Assembly: GCA_004555245.1 (NCBI GenBank) | Contig: SFIS01000004.1 | Coordinates: 1-59,766 of the forward strand | Direction: 5' to 3' | Length of the DNA: 59,766 bases | Source of the DNA: Bacteroidales bacterium | GTDB taxonomy: Bacteria > Bacteroidota > Bacteroidia > Bacteroidales > Bacteroidaceae | Part shown: positions 34,672 to 42,231 of the stretch, in pieces | Layout: every line of letters begins with the position of its first letter | How positions within the stretch are numbered: position 1 is the first letter of the stretch | The notes under the pieces: model-generated | The model's input: the letters and a program-made list of their open reading frames with translations, nothing else | What the model was told of the DNA's origin: nothing | Databases searched by the model: none | Position numbers and translations under genes: made by a program

Positions 34672-35979
34672 TTATTTGTTTATTATTTTTCTTTCGTTCT
34701 GTATGTAGATGCCTTTCGGCAGCTTGCTCATGTCTTTTCCGCAATACTGTCCTTGTATATTGTATATGCGGTTTTTGCCTGTTGTGTTGTCTCCTGCAGT
34801 CTCCGGTGCCGTCATTCCGGCAGCCTCCGGGCAGAGGAAAGTCTTCATCGTCCACAGCACTCCGCCATCTGATGTCTTCAGAGGCCAGTGTCCGTTGTTT
34901 GATGCAGGCCACCACAGTCCTCTGTTGAGCCATTTTGAGATGACGATGCCTGTATTGTTCGTCCAGTCGGCGCTGTCTCCGTTGCCCGCTTCTTCCGGGA
35001 ACCACCAGTACAGACCTGTCACGCAAGGATATGAAGCGAGAGTCTTGATGAGGTCTTTCGTATAGGCGTACTGTCCGTCACACTTTCCTTCTTCCACCGG
35101 CCATGTGCTTCGTGTGTCGTATTTCGCATCTCCTGGCCACCATTGTATGGGATATGCGGTCTCCACGATGTGTACCTTCTTTGTCGGGAAGTCACTGGCG
35201 ATGGTCTTCAGGGTGCTTATGAGATATGCCAGGGTGTTGTGGTAGAACGGGTAGTATGACAGTCCGATGATGTCGTAGTCGAGTGAGGCGAGCTTCTTGT
35301 AGAAATACTGTGTGCGCAGATATTCTCCCGATCGTTCGGTGTGTATGATTATCTTTGCCTCCGGACATTCTTCCCTTACAGCCTTGCATCCGTTTTTGAG
35401 TACGTTTATGAAGCCTGTCCAGTCGTCCCCGTCTGCATCGTATGGGTGTACCTTTATGCCTACGATGCCGTACGTTATCTCGTTTCCTACCTGCACAAAG
35501 TCAGGCGTTGCGCCTGCCGATTTGAGTGTCTGCAGTGTCTCTTTTGTGTATGAATAGACCTTGTCAGCCTTTGCCTGTGCCGTTGTGCATGAAGCCCATG
35601 ATGCCGGGAGCTTCTGATTGACAGGGTCAGCCCATGTGTCTGAGTAGTGTATGTCGAGCAGGAACTTCCCTCCTGCGTCCTTTATTCGTTTTCCAAGTGC
35701 CTTGACATAGTTGATGTCCTGCACCACGCCGGTTATTGAGGAAGCGTCCGGCTCTGTCGGGTTGACAAAGAGTCGCACGCGGAACGCGTTCCATCCGCAC
35801 TCGTTCTTAAGCCAAGGTATGAGGTCCGGAATTACATTTCCCGTTCCGTCGAGATATATGGTGTTGCTTGCCTCGTATTGCGGTATCATGGAGATGTCTC
35901 CTCCGACCACTTCGCCATGCTGTGCGCTGATCGTTGTTGTCTGCATTGCGATGATGCATGCTAATAGTAGTTTCTTCAT
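34672..35979 (-). CDS. Endo-beta-1,4-galactanase, GH53
   Basis: 435 aa, signal peptide 1-19 (IAMQTTTISA|Q). GH53 barrel: GGDISMIPQYEASNTIYLDG, NAFRVRLFVNP, KFLLDIHYSDTWADPVNQKL, PDFVQVGNEITYGI (acid Glu), DIIGLSYYPFYHNTLAYL, VHIVETAYPIQWW (nucleophile Glu) and GLYWWFPEEAGN. GH53 enzymes cut beta-1,4-galactan side chains of rhamnogalacturonan I, so this gene belongs functionally with the pectin locus although it lies among starch genes. The tail (RIYNIQGQYCGKDMSKLP, GIYIQN) is the same type as in the 358-aa protein and the amylase. It is preceded by a hairpin after the amylase gene. Confidence 0.93.
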   Translation of the reverse strand: MKKLLLACIIAMQTTTISAQHGEVVGGDISMIPQYEASNTIYLDGTGNVIPDLIPWLKNECGWNAFRVRLFVNPTEPDASSITGVVQDINYVKALGKRIKDAGGKFLLDIHYSDTWADPVNQKLPASWASCTTAQAKADKVYSYTKETLQTLKSAGATPDFVQVGNEITYGIVGIKVHPYDADGDDWTGFINVLKNGCKAVREECPEAKIIIHTERSGEYLRTQYFYKKLASLDYDIIGLSYYPFYHNTLAYLISTLKTIASDFPTKKVHIVETAYPIQWWPGDAKYDTRSTWPVEEGKCDGQYAYTKDLIKTLASYPCVTGLYWWFPEEAGNGDSADWTNNTGIVISKWLNRGLWWPASNNGHWPLKTSDGGVLWTMKTFLCPEAAGMTAPETAGDNTTGKNRIYNIQGQYCGKDMSKLPKGIYIQNERKIINK

Positions 35980-36073
35980 AGTTTAAGGATTTTCGGTTTT
36001 TTGTGTTGTCAAGTATGTGTTGTTAAGCTATGTTCCCTGCATGGCAGGATGCTCTGACAGAAAATGTCGGTTG

Positions 36074-36118
36074 ACACCCCACAGGATGCATTTCTGTCGT
36101 TCTCATCCTGCGGGGTGT
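36074..36118 (-). terminator. Hairpin after alpha-amylase
   Basis: ACACCCC-A-CAGGATG (36074-36088) pairs with CATCCTG-C-GGGGTGT (36104-36118). It lies 15 bp below the amylase stop. No T-run follows, so termination strength is uncertain. Confidence 0.55.
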
Positions 36119-36133
36119 GGTTATGGGCAGTGT

Positions 36134-37990
36134 TTATCTCACTGTGAATTTCTTTCCGTTCCTTACGTATATGCCTTCTTTCAGACTTCCGGTGCTCTTT
36201 CCGACGCACTGTCCGTTGATGTTGTAGATAGGCATTGTAGTCTCCATCTCGTCGGCCTGTATGTCCTTTATGCCTGTCGAGTGTTCCGAAGTGACATCTT
36301 TGTAACTGTATTTGGTTCCGATTTTCTCGTTTGGCACTTCAAGGTAGATGTCGTTCTCGATGCCCTCTATGTCAACTGTCTGTATCGATCCCGTGCCGGA
36401 AGATAGCACGATGTTTATCGGATGGTTGGCCTTTGTGACGTTATAAGTCTGGTAGAACCAGTTTATTCCGTCAATGCTCTTTGTCTGAGTGATTTTGTCG
36501 CCCGGCCATGTCTTATTGTTGCAGAGGTTGGAGCCGTCAGTGTCGCTCCATACCCAGAAGTTCACCGATCCGCTTGTCCATCCAGTCGGCAGGCTTGTGT
36601 TGACGTAGATGGTAGCCTGACGGTCGTCGAACGGCTCTTCCGGTTCCGGCACGTCTTCAGCCGCGATGCGGTCGATGATTGCTTGCCATCCGCTTGTATC
36701 GACCTTTCCGTTGACGTAGAAGGCATATCCGTCGCCTTCGCATAGCTTAGTGAAAGCTGCTGCGGGAGTGTATTTGCTGACATTGGAACCTACTACTGTC
36801 AGCAGGACTTTACTCTTATCAATGCCTCCGTAGGTGAAGACGGCAACATAATCGGGGTCTGATGTGTTCAGAAATGTGTATGTACTTTTGTTTGTTATGC
36901 CCACGAGTTTGCGCACCTCAATCATCTTCTTGATGTCGTTCTTGTAGTCGAGCCAGTGCTTCAGGAAGACGCAGGGCGTGCCCGGCATGGCGAGCATGAA
37001 AGCGTTGCATGCCAGAATATTCGACAGGATAGGTTCTGAACCTGTTGAGGAAGAGCTGCGCCACTGTGTATCGTGGTTTTCCACGAAGGTTATTGCATAT
37101 CGGTTGTAGTTGTCTCCGCTCTGTATGATGTGTTCGTTGTTCGTGCGGAGTATTGTCCAGTTCTTTTGATTTATGGCCTCCGCGAAGCGGTAGTGGAGCT
37201 GGAAGTCGAAGCCAGCCGACTGTATTATGCCATTGTATTTAGTGGAGTTGATCCAGGCCTTTGTCTGGTCTGCAGAGCTCCAGTGCTCACCCACGCTGTA
37301 TTTCACGCCGGCATGTACGTTGTATTCGCCTACATAACTTCCGGCAAAGCCTTTCACCATGTCGTATCTGAATCCCGTATATCCGAGGTCATCGACAAGA
37401 TATTTGACGTAAGCCTTGATACATTTGTTCACGTTGGCAGACCTGTGGTCGAGGTCGCGCATACCACCCCAGTCCTCATATCCGTCTTTGTTGTTTGACA
37501 ACTTGTATCCGTTCGCGTCGGCCCACTCCTTTGTCTTTCCGCCGTCGTCATCAGAGCAGATGTCTGTAGATTGCATCTGATACGTCACGCCCTTGTATTC
37601 TTCTGCCGGGAAGTCCACCCAGTTGGTGAGTGTCCCGCGGTGGTTGACCACGACATCACCTATCGTTCCGATGCCGTTGTCCTTAAGTGTCTTTATCATA
37701 TCTCGCAGTTCCTGCTCTGTGCCGAACGAAGAGTTCTGGTTGAAATAGTAGAGCGGGTTGTATCCCATAGACTTTCCGCCGCCGCAGAAACCAGACTGTG
37801 GAATCCATATAAGCTTGAAATAGTGGCTGAGTTCTGGTGCCTGCTTTGTGAATTTCGTCCATTTAGAGTCGTTGAACGAATCCCAATAGAACCCCTGCAG
37901 CATCACGCCGTCATAATTGTCAGGCCATCCCTGTGCGTTGGCAGTAACCACTCCGAGAAGGAGGGAGAGAGAAAGTATAATTTTTTTCAT
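36134..37990 (-). CDS. Alpha-amylase GH13 with C-terminal starch-binding domain
   Basis: 618 aa from ATG 37990 (MKKIILSLSLLLGVVTANA|Q). The GH13 barrel begins GVMLQGFYWDSFNDSKWTKF and has IGDVVVNHRG, GFRYDMVKGFAGS (nucleophile Asp), KYSVGEHWSS (acid Glu) and TFVENHDTQW. Residues about 480-560 form a CBM26-like starch-binding module (IYVNTSLPTGW, NKTWPGDKITQ, WFYQTYNV). The last about 30 residues carry the IYNINGQCVG tail. It is probably surface-attached or secreted and attacks polymeric starch first. It is preceded by a long spacer with a candidate promoter (38099-38106) and begins the glucan gene cluster in transcription order. Confidence 0.93.
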   Translation of the reverse strand: MKKIILSLSLLLGVVTANAQGWPDNYDGVMLQGFYWDSFNDSKWTKFTKQAPELSHYFKLIWIPQSGFCGGGKSMGYNPLYYFNQNSSFGTEQELRDMIKTLKDNGIGTIGDVVVNHRGTLTNWVDFPAEEYKGVTYQMQSTDICSDDDGGKTKEWADANGYKLSNNKDGYEDWGGMRDLDHRSANVNKCIKAYVKYLVDDLGYTGFRYDMVKGFAGSYVGEYNVHAGVKYSVGEHWSSADQTKAWINSTKYNGIIQSAGFDFQLHYRFAEAINQKNWTILRTNNEHIIQSGDNYNRYAITFVENHDTQWRSSSSTGSEPILSNILACNAFMLAMPGTPCVFLKHWLDYKNDIKKMIEVRKLVGITNKSTYTFLNTSDPDYVAVFTYGGIDKSKVLLTVVGSNVSKYTPAAAFTKLCEGDGYAFYVNGKVDTSGWQAIIDRIAAEDVPEPEEPFDDRQATIYVNTSLPTGWTSGSVNFWVWSDTDGSNLCNNKTWPGDKITQTKSIDGINWFYQTYNVTKANHPINIVLSSGTGSIQTVDIEGIENDIYLEVPNEKIGTKYSYKDVTSEHSTGIKDIQADEMETTMPIYNINGQCVGKSTGSLKEGIYVRNGKKFTVR

Positions 37991-38098
37991 ATAGTTGAAT
38001 TTGGGTTTAGTCTTAAGTAATGGTGTGCCGTGAATGTTCCCGGTCATTTATTCGTACAATTCTTTACGCAAATGTTGCATAGCTACTCTTGCACTTTG

Positions 38099-38106
38099 CA
38101 AAATTA
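38099..38106 (-). promoter_or_regulatory. Candidate promoter of alpha-amylase
   Basis: Minus-strand TAATTTTG (38106-38099), a -7 match, 109 bp upstream of the start codon. No TTTG at the -33 position. It is embedded in the same 15-base context as the AraC-type gene promoter. The remaining spacer 37991-38344 holds only this and the hairpins at 38225-38296. Confidence 0.5.
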
Positions 38107-38224
38107 ATGATTTTAATCAATAAATGTATATACGTGTGTCTTATTTTTCATCAATTTCAATGCAAACGTTTACAATTTGTTTGTTTTGGCAGTATATATA
38201 ATAATATGTATAAGCCAGAACTTT

Positions 38225-38296
38225 CAATCCCCCACGCCACTGTTGTGGGTGAGGGATTGTTGAGTTGCATACAGGGCTTTCCTGTCCCTGTGTATG
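38225..38296 (-). terminator. Tandem hairpins after TonB receptor
   Basis: First stem CAATCCC...GGGATTG with an inner CCAC/GTGG pair (38225-38259); second GCATACAGGG with CCCTGTGTAT (38267-38295). Both lie in the 354-bp spacer below the receptor stop. T-runs are poor; termination is likely but not certain. Confidence 0.5.
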
Positions 38297-38344
38297 TCGT
38301 GAGATGTTTTTCTGTCGGTATAGTGTTGAGTTTTCTGTTGTTTT

Positions 38345-40483
38345 TCAGAGCTTCATTACGATACCCGCCTTGATCCATCTTCCGGGCTGTCTGACGATGC
38401 TGTAGTCGTAGTATGTCTTGTCGAGAATGTTAGTGCAATCGACGTATGCGCTCCAGGCGGCTGTGTCCCATGACAGTTTTCCGTCGAGCAGAGCGTATGG
38501 TGCGTTTCCTGCCCCTTCTCTTTCCTGCCATCTCCATGCGAGAGAAATGTTTAGGTTTCGCCATATTGTTCCGTCAGCCTGCACCACAACTTTGTGCTTG
38601 AGATATTCCTGTGCGTATTTCGATAAGGCAACCGGCCTCTCGTGTGCGATATTCTCAGAGATATAAGCGTATGATACAGCGATGCGTCTTAGTGGCGAGT
38701 GTTCTCCGAGGAGTTCTATTGGCATGACGGCAGCGTTGAGTTCCACGCCGTAGTTGTCGAGTTTGAAGTTTCCCGAACGGTATATCCATTCTTTCTGAGG
38801 TATAGAGTTCCCTTCGTTGTCGTATGTCTCGTCTTCATACACCACCCAGTCAATCATGTCCGATTTGTGCGAGTAGAATGTTTCGGCTTGCAGTTCGAGA
38901 GCCGTTGAGCGGTATTTTGCGCCTATTGAGACATCGTTTGTCTTCTCGGGTTTCAGGTTTGAGTTGCCTTCGATATTCGTTCCGCTATAGTATAGGTCTG
39001 TGAAAGTCGGCATTCTGAGCGCCATGTTCCACGAGGCGAAAAGTTTCATTTTCTCTGTTGGTCTGTAGCTGATGTCAATCCCCGGATAGAATCTCCATCG
39101 TTCGTCGAGCCCGGTGTTATAGTTTGCGAGCAGTCCGAGCGAGACGGTCCATTGTCTGAGCAGTATGTTGTGTTCGATATATGCCGAGATGTTGGTTCTC
39201 TGGTCGTAGTGTGTGTATTGTCTGTCAGGTGTTCCGTCGTGTCCTGCCGTGTTTCTGTATTCGTCTTCTTCGAGCGGTCTTCCGAGGTTTGTTGACCAGA
39301 TGGCATCAGATTTCATCTCCACTCCGAATGCAGTCTTTCCGATGGGCGAGTCGAGCCATGAGTTGATTGCGAGCGCATATACATCCACCTGATGGAAATT
39401 TTCTCCCGCGGGCGAGATGTTACGGTGCCATTGGTAGTGGTCGTTCCATCTGTTCCAGTAAGCCATCGGTTTCAGGTGCAGATTTCCTACCTGCGTCTCA
39501 GCCGAGACAGATGCGAGCAGGCGTTCGTTGCTTTCCCATTGGTCAGTGGAAGCCAGTCCGTAGAAAGTGTTTGCCCCGTACGGTTTGTAGCTGTAGCCGA
39601 TTTGCGCATCCACCTTTACGTTGTCCGATGTGTATCGTGCCTGATAGAAGAGGTGTGAGTTGGTGAAGAATGAGTTTTGTGTGTCTCCGTCGCTTCTTGC
39701 GTATCCTCCCGACATGGAGTGTGCGAACGAAGCGTTGCCTCCGACCTCATGTTTCATTGCCAGTCTGACGTCGGCTGCTGCATATCCGTAGCTGCCTCCT
39801 CGTGCGTGTATAGTTGCTTTCAACGGTGAAATAAAGTCAGAGACCGAGCCGTTGTCCTCTTTCCCTGCAGATTTTGTCACGATGTTCACAACGCCTGTGA
39901 ACGCTGATGTTCCGAATACTCTTGCCGCGGGACCCTCAATCACTTCTATTCGTTCGATGTCGTCGATAGAAACGGGGAAGTCCGCTGACAGGTGTCCTGT
40001 GTGTGGCGACGAGATGTTCACTCCGTTCAGAAGCAGTGTCACCTGGTCGAATGTGCCACCTCTGACAGCGATGTCCGTCTGCACTCCGAGTTCTCCTCTT
40101 TGTCTGACGTCTATTCCTGCCGCATATTCGAGCAGGTCATTGATACTGTGTACTGCCGCCGCCTTGATATCCGCCGCTTTCATGACGGTCACCATACGTG
40201 GCGCCTGGCTGTCGCTGAGCGGCACTCTCGTTCCGAGAATCTCCACATCATCGAGTCCGATGCCCAAGGTGTCGAGCAGCAATGCGTTGTCTTCTGTACG
40301 TGCTTCAGTGTTTCCTGCGAATCGTGCGTTGCCTCCGCCTGTCGTGTTGCTCGCCTTGATGCCTGCGCTCTGCAGCATGGCGGCGGTCAGTACGCCGATT
40401 GCAATCTGCTTGTGAAGACTGTTGAAGACAGCATAGGAAGCTCTGCTGAAGCGCTTCCATTTTACTGTTTTGTTGTTTGACAT
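38345..40483 (-). CDS. TonB-dependent receptor, BtuB-like
   Basis: 712 aa. Unusual N-terminus with 24 polar/basic residues before a hydrophobic stretch (IAIGVLTAAMLQSAGIKAS), then a short region with LGIGLDDVEILGTRVPLSDS and a plug domain (VHSINDLLEYAAGIDVRQRG, QTDIAVRGGTFDQVTLLLNG, IERIEVIEGPAARVFGTSAF, GVVNIVTKSAG). The barrel ends with WIKAGIVMKL. It lacks the SusC-type N-terminal domain and at about 700 aa fits vitamin B12/siderophore receptors; plug motifs are closest to BtuB-like proteins. I saw no cobalamin riboswitch in the 83-bp spacer upstream. The substrate is therefore uncertain. It lies downstream of an ABC exporter, separated by a hairpin. Confidence 0.85.
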   Translation of the reverse strand: MSNNKTVKWKRFSRASYAVFNSLHKQIAIGVLTAAMLQSAGIKASNTTGGGNARFAGNTEARTEDNALLLDTLGIGLDDVEILGTRVPLSDSQAPRMVTVMKAADIKAAAVHSINDLLEYAAGIDVRQRGELGVQTDIAVRGGTFDQVTLLLNGVNISSPHTGHLSADFPVSIDDIERIEVIEGPAARVFGTSAFTGVVNIVTKSAGKEDNGSVSDFISPLKATIHARGGSYGYAAADVRLAMKHEVGGNASFAHSMSGGYARSDGDTQNSFFTNSHLFYQARYTSDNVKVDAQIGYSYKPYGANTFYGLASTDQWESNERLLASVSAETQVGNLHLKPMAYWNRWNDHYQWHRNISPAGENFHQVDVYALAINSWLDSPIGKTAFGVEMKSDAIWSTNLGRPLEEDEYRNTAGHDGTPDRQYTHYDQRTNISAYIEHNILLRQWTVSLGLLANYNTGLDERWRFYPGIDISYRPTEKMKLFASWNMALRMPTFTDLYYSGTNIEGNSNLKPEKTNDVSIGAKYRSTALELQAETFYSHKSDMIDWVVYEDETYDNEGNSIPQKEWIYRSGNFKLDNYGVELNAAVMPIELLGEHSPLRRIAVSYAYISENIAHERPVALSKYAQEYLKHKVVVQADGTIWRNLNISLAWRWQEREGAGNAPYALLDGKLSWDTAAWSAYVDCTNILDKTYYDYSIVRQPGRWIKAGIVMKL

Positions 40484-40510
40484 AATTTGGTTTTGTTAAA
40501 TATGAGAAAT

Positions 40511-40542
40511 AAACATTCTGACACGTTGACGTGTCAATGTTT
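40511..40542. terminator. Hairpin between ABC exporter and TonB receptor
   Basis: AAACATT and TGACACGT pair with ACGTGTCA and AATGTTT around a two-base loop (40511-40542), with one unpaired C. On either strand a T-rich run follows (TTTATTTC or TTTCTTTTG), so it can act in both directions. Confidence 0.6.
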
Positions 40543-40566
40543 CTTTTGTTAGTCGGCAAATAACGT

Positions 40567-42231
40567 TCAGCTTGTCGTATCAGAATCCACTTTCAGGATA
40601 TTGTCACAGAATTGGCACACCATCTTGCGGTGTGTGATGAAAACGATAGTCTTCTTACGAGTAGCGAGAATGTTTCTCAGCAGCTGTTCTTCCGTTTCGG
40701 TGTCGAGAGCCGATGTCGCTTCGTCGAACAGCATTACCGGTCTGTCTCTCAGGAGTGCCCTCGCTATTGCGATGCGTTGTGCCTGTCCTTCCGACAATCC
40801 TCCGCCTTGTTCGGAGCAAGGCGTGTCCAGTCCGTCGGGCATCGAGAGCACGAAGTCTGCGCAGCTGGTGTGCAGTGCCTGCCTCATCTCGTCATCCGTT
40901 GCGTCAGGTTTTGCGAGCAGCAGGTTCTCGCGTATAGTGCCGCTCATGAGGGTGTTTCCTTGTGGCACATATACGAAGTTGCATCGGTGCAGGTGTGTGA
41001 GTGTCTCCTCTTTCTGCGGGTCCGTTCCGGACGCTATTGTAACCGAGCCTTTCTGCGGTTTCGTCAGTGCGAGCAGCATCCGTATGAGTGTTGTCTTTCC
41101 CGCCCCTGTTTCTCCCATGACTGCAGTAGCCGTACCCGGGCGGAAAGTATATGAGAAGTCTTTCAGCACCCATGGCGAGTTCTCGTCGTATCTGAATGAT
41201 ACATTCTTCAAGTTCAGACAGCACGGCGGTTGCACGAATAGCGGGTTGCCCTCCTCCTCTTCCGGTATGTCTTCGAGTTCCATCAGTCTCTCCGCCGCCG
41301 TTATTACCGCTACGGACTGTGGCAGCAGCTTTGCGAGGCTTCTCGCGGGCCCCTGTATTCTGCTTACGAGTTGCAGGAACGCCGTCATTCCTCCGAACGA
41401 TAGCGAGCCTTGCGACAGCCTTATCGCGCTCCATGCGAAGGTGAGCAGGTATGAGAGTGCGAAGCCGAGGTTCAGCGTTAGGTTTGACAGGACGGAGAAC
41501 AGCGTGCGGCTCACGATGTTCTGCCTCAGCTGTCGGTGCGATTCTGTCAGTCGTCCTATCATGGGCTGGTCTCCTTCGAGCGTTCGTATGAGCATTGTGT
41601 GCTGTACTATCTCCTGCATGACCGACTGTATCTTGGAGTCCGAATCTCTCACCTGTCTGTTCAGTCTCCTCATTTTCTTCACGTAGAACTTGCTCATGAC
41701 CACGCATAGCGGCACGACCGCCACAGTGATGAGTGCGAGGGTGCTGTCCATGGAGTATAGGTAGCAGAAGGCGCCTATGAAGAGCAGGGCTGTAGATAGC
41801 GCTCCGGGCATTGTTTCGGTGAGAAATCCCACTACAACGTTCACGTCACCTTCCAGTCTGTTCACGATGTCCCCGCTGTGCATCGCCTTCCTTGAGTTCC
41901 ATTCCGACCTCAGCACGCGTTCGAGCATCTTCTGCTGCATTCTGTTCTGCGCCTTCACTCCGAGAATATTCCTGACATAAATGCCCGAGATGCTGAGAGC
42001 GAAGTCTATGATTATCACCGCTCCCATCCATGCGATGGCCGTGTATATGTCACCGTCAATGGCGTGTGACGCTATGTCAATGGCGTTTTTCACGACATGT
42101 ACGGAGATTAGCGACATCGCCACCGACGCGATGCCGATAACGGCATTGAGCAGTGTCTGCAGTCTGTTGCCTGCCGCCACTGCCCAAAGCCATTTCACAA
42201 TCGGTATTATGGGTTTCTGTTTGATGTTCAT
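40567..42231 (-). CDS. ABC exporter, fused membrane and ATPase domains
   Basis: 554 aa. The N-terminal half has about six membrane helices (LQTLLNAVIGIASVAMSLIS, AWMGAVIIIDFALSISGIYV, ALLFIGAFCYLYSMDSTLAL), an ABC type-1 exporter fold. The ATPase domain starts near residue 330: Walker A GETGAGKTT, signature LSEGQ, Walker B VMLFDEATSALD and switch FITHR. It works as a dimer (homo- or hetero-); substrate unknown. The ATG overlaps the recQ stop (TGATG), which indicates translational coupling to recQ. The pairing is conserved-looking but functionally unexplained. Confidence 0.9.
   Translation of the reverse strand: MNIKQKPIIPIVKWLWAVAAGNRLQTLLNAVIGIASVAMSLISVHVVKNAIDIASHAIDGDIYTAIAWMGAVIIIDFALSISGIYVRNILGVKAQNRMQQKMLERVLRSEWNSRKAMHSGDIVNRLEGDVNVVVGFLTETMPGALSTALLFIGAFCYLYSMDSTLALITVAVVPLCVVMSKFYVKKMRRLNRQVRDSDSKIQSVMQEIVQHTMLIRTLEGDQPMIGRLTESHRQLRQNIVSRTLFSVLSNLTLNLGFALSYLLTFAWSAIRLSQGSLSFGGMTAFLQLVSRIQGPARSLAKLLPQSVAVITAAERLMELEDIPEEEEGNPLFVQPPCCLNLKNVSFRYDENSPWVLKDFSYTFRPGTATAVMGETGAGKTTLIRMLLALTKPQKGSVTIASGTDPQKEETLTHLHRCNFVYVPQGNTLMSGTIRENLLLAKPDATDDEMRQALHTSCADFVLSMPDGLDTPCSEQGGGLSEGQAQRIAIARALLRDRPVMLFDEATSALDTETEEQLLRNILATRKKTIVFITHRKMVCQFCDNILKVDSDTTS

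Noticed and set aside
40484..40566. Cobalamin riboswitch before the BtuB-like receptor
   Set aside because: The spacer is only 83 bp and shows a simple hairpin, no B12-box-like sequence; too short for the element.
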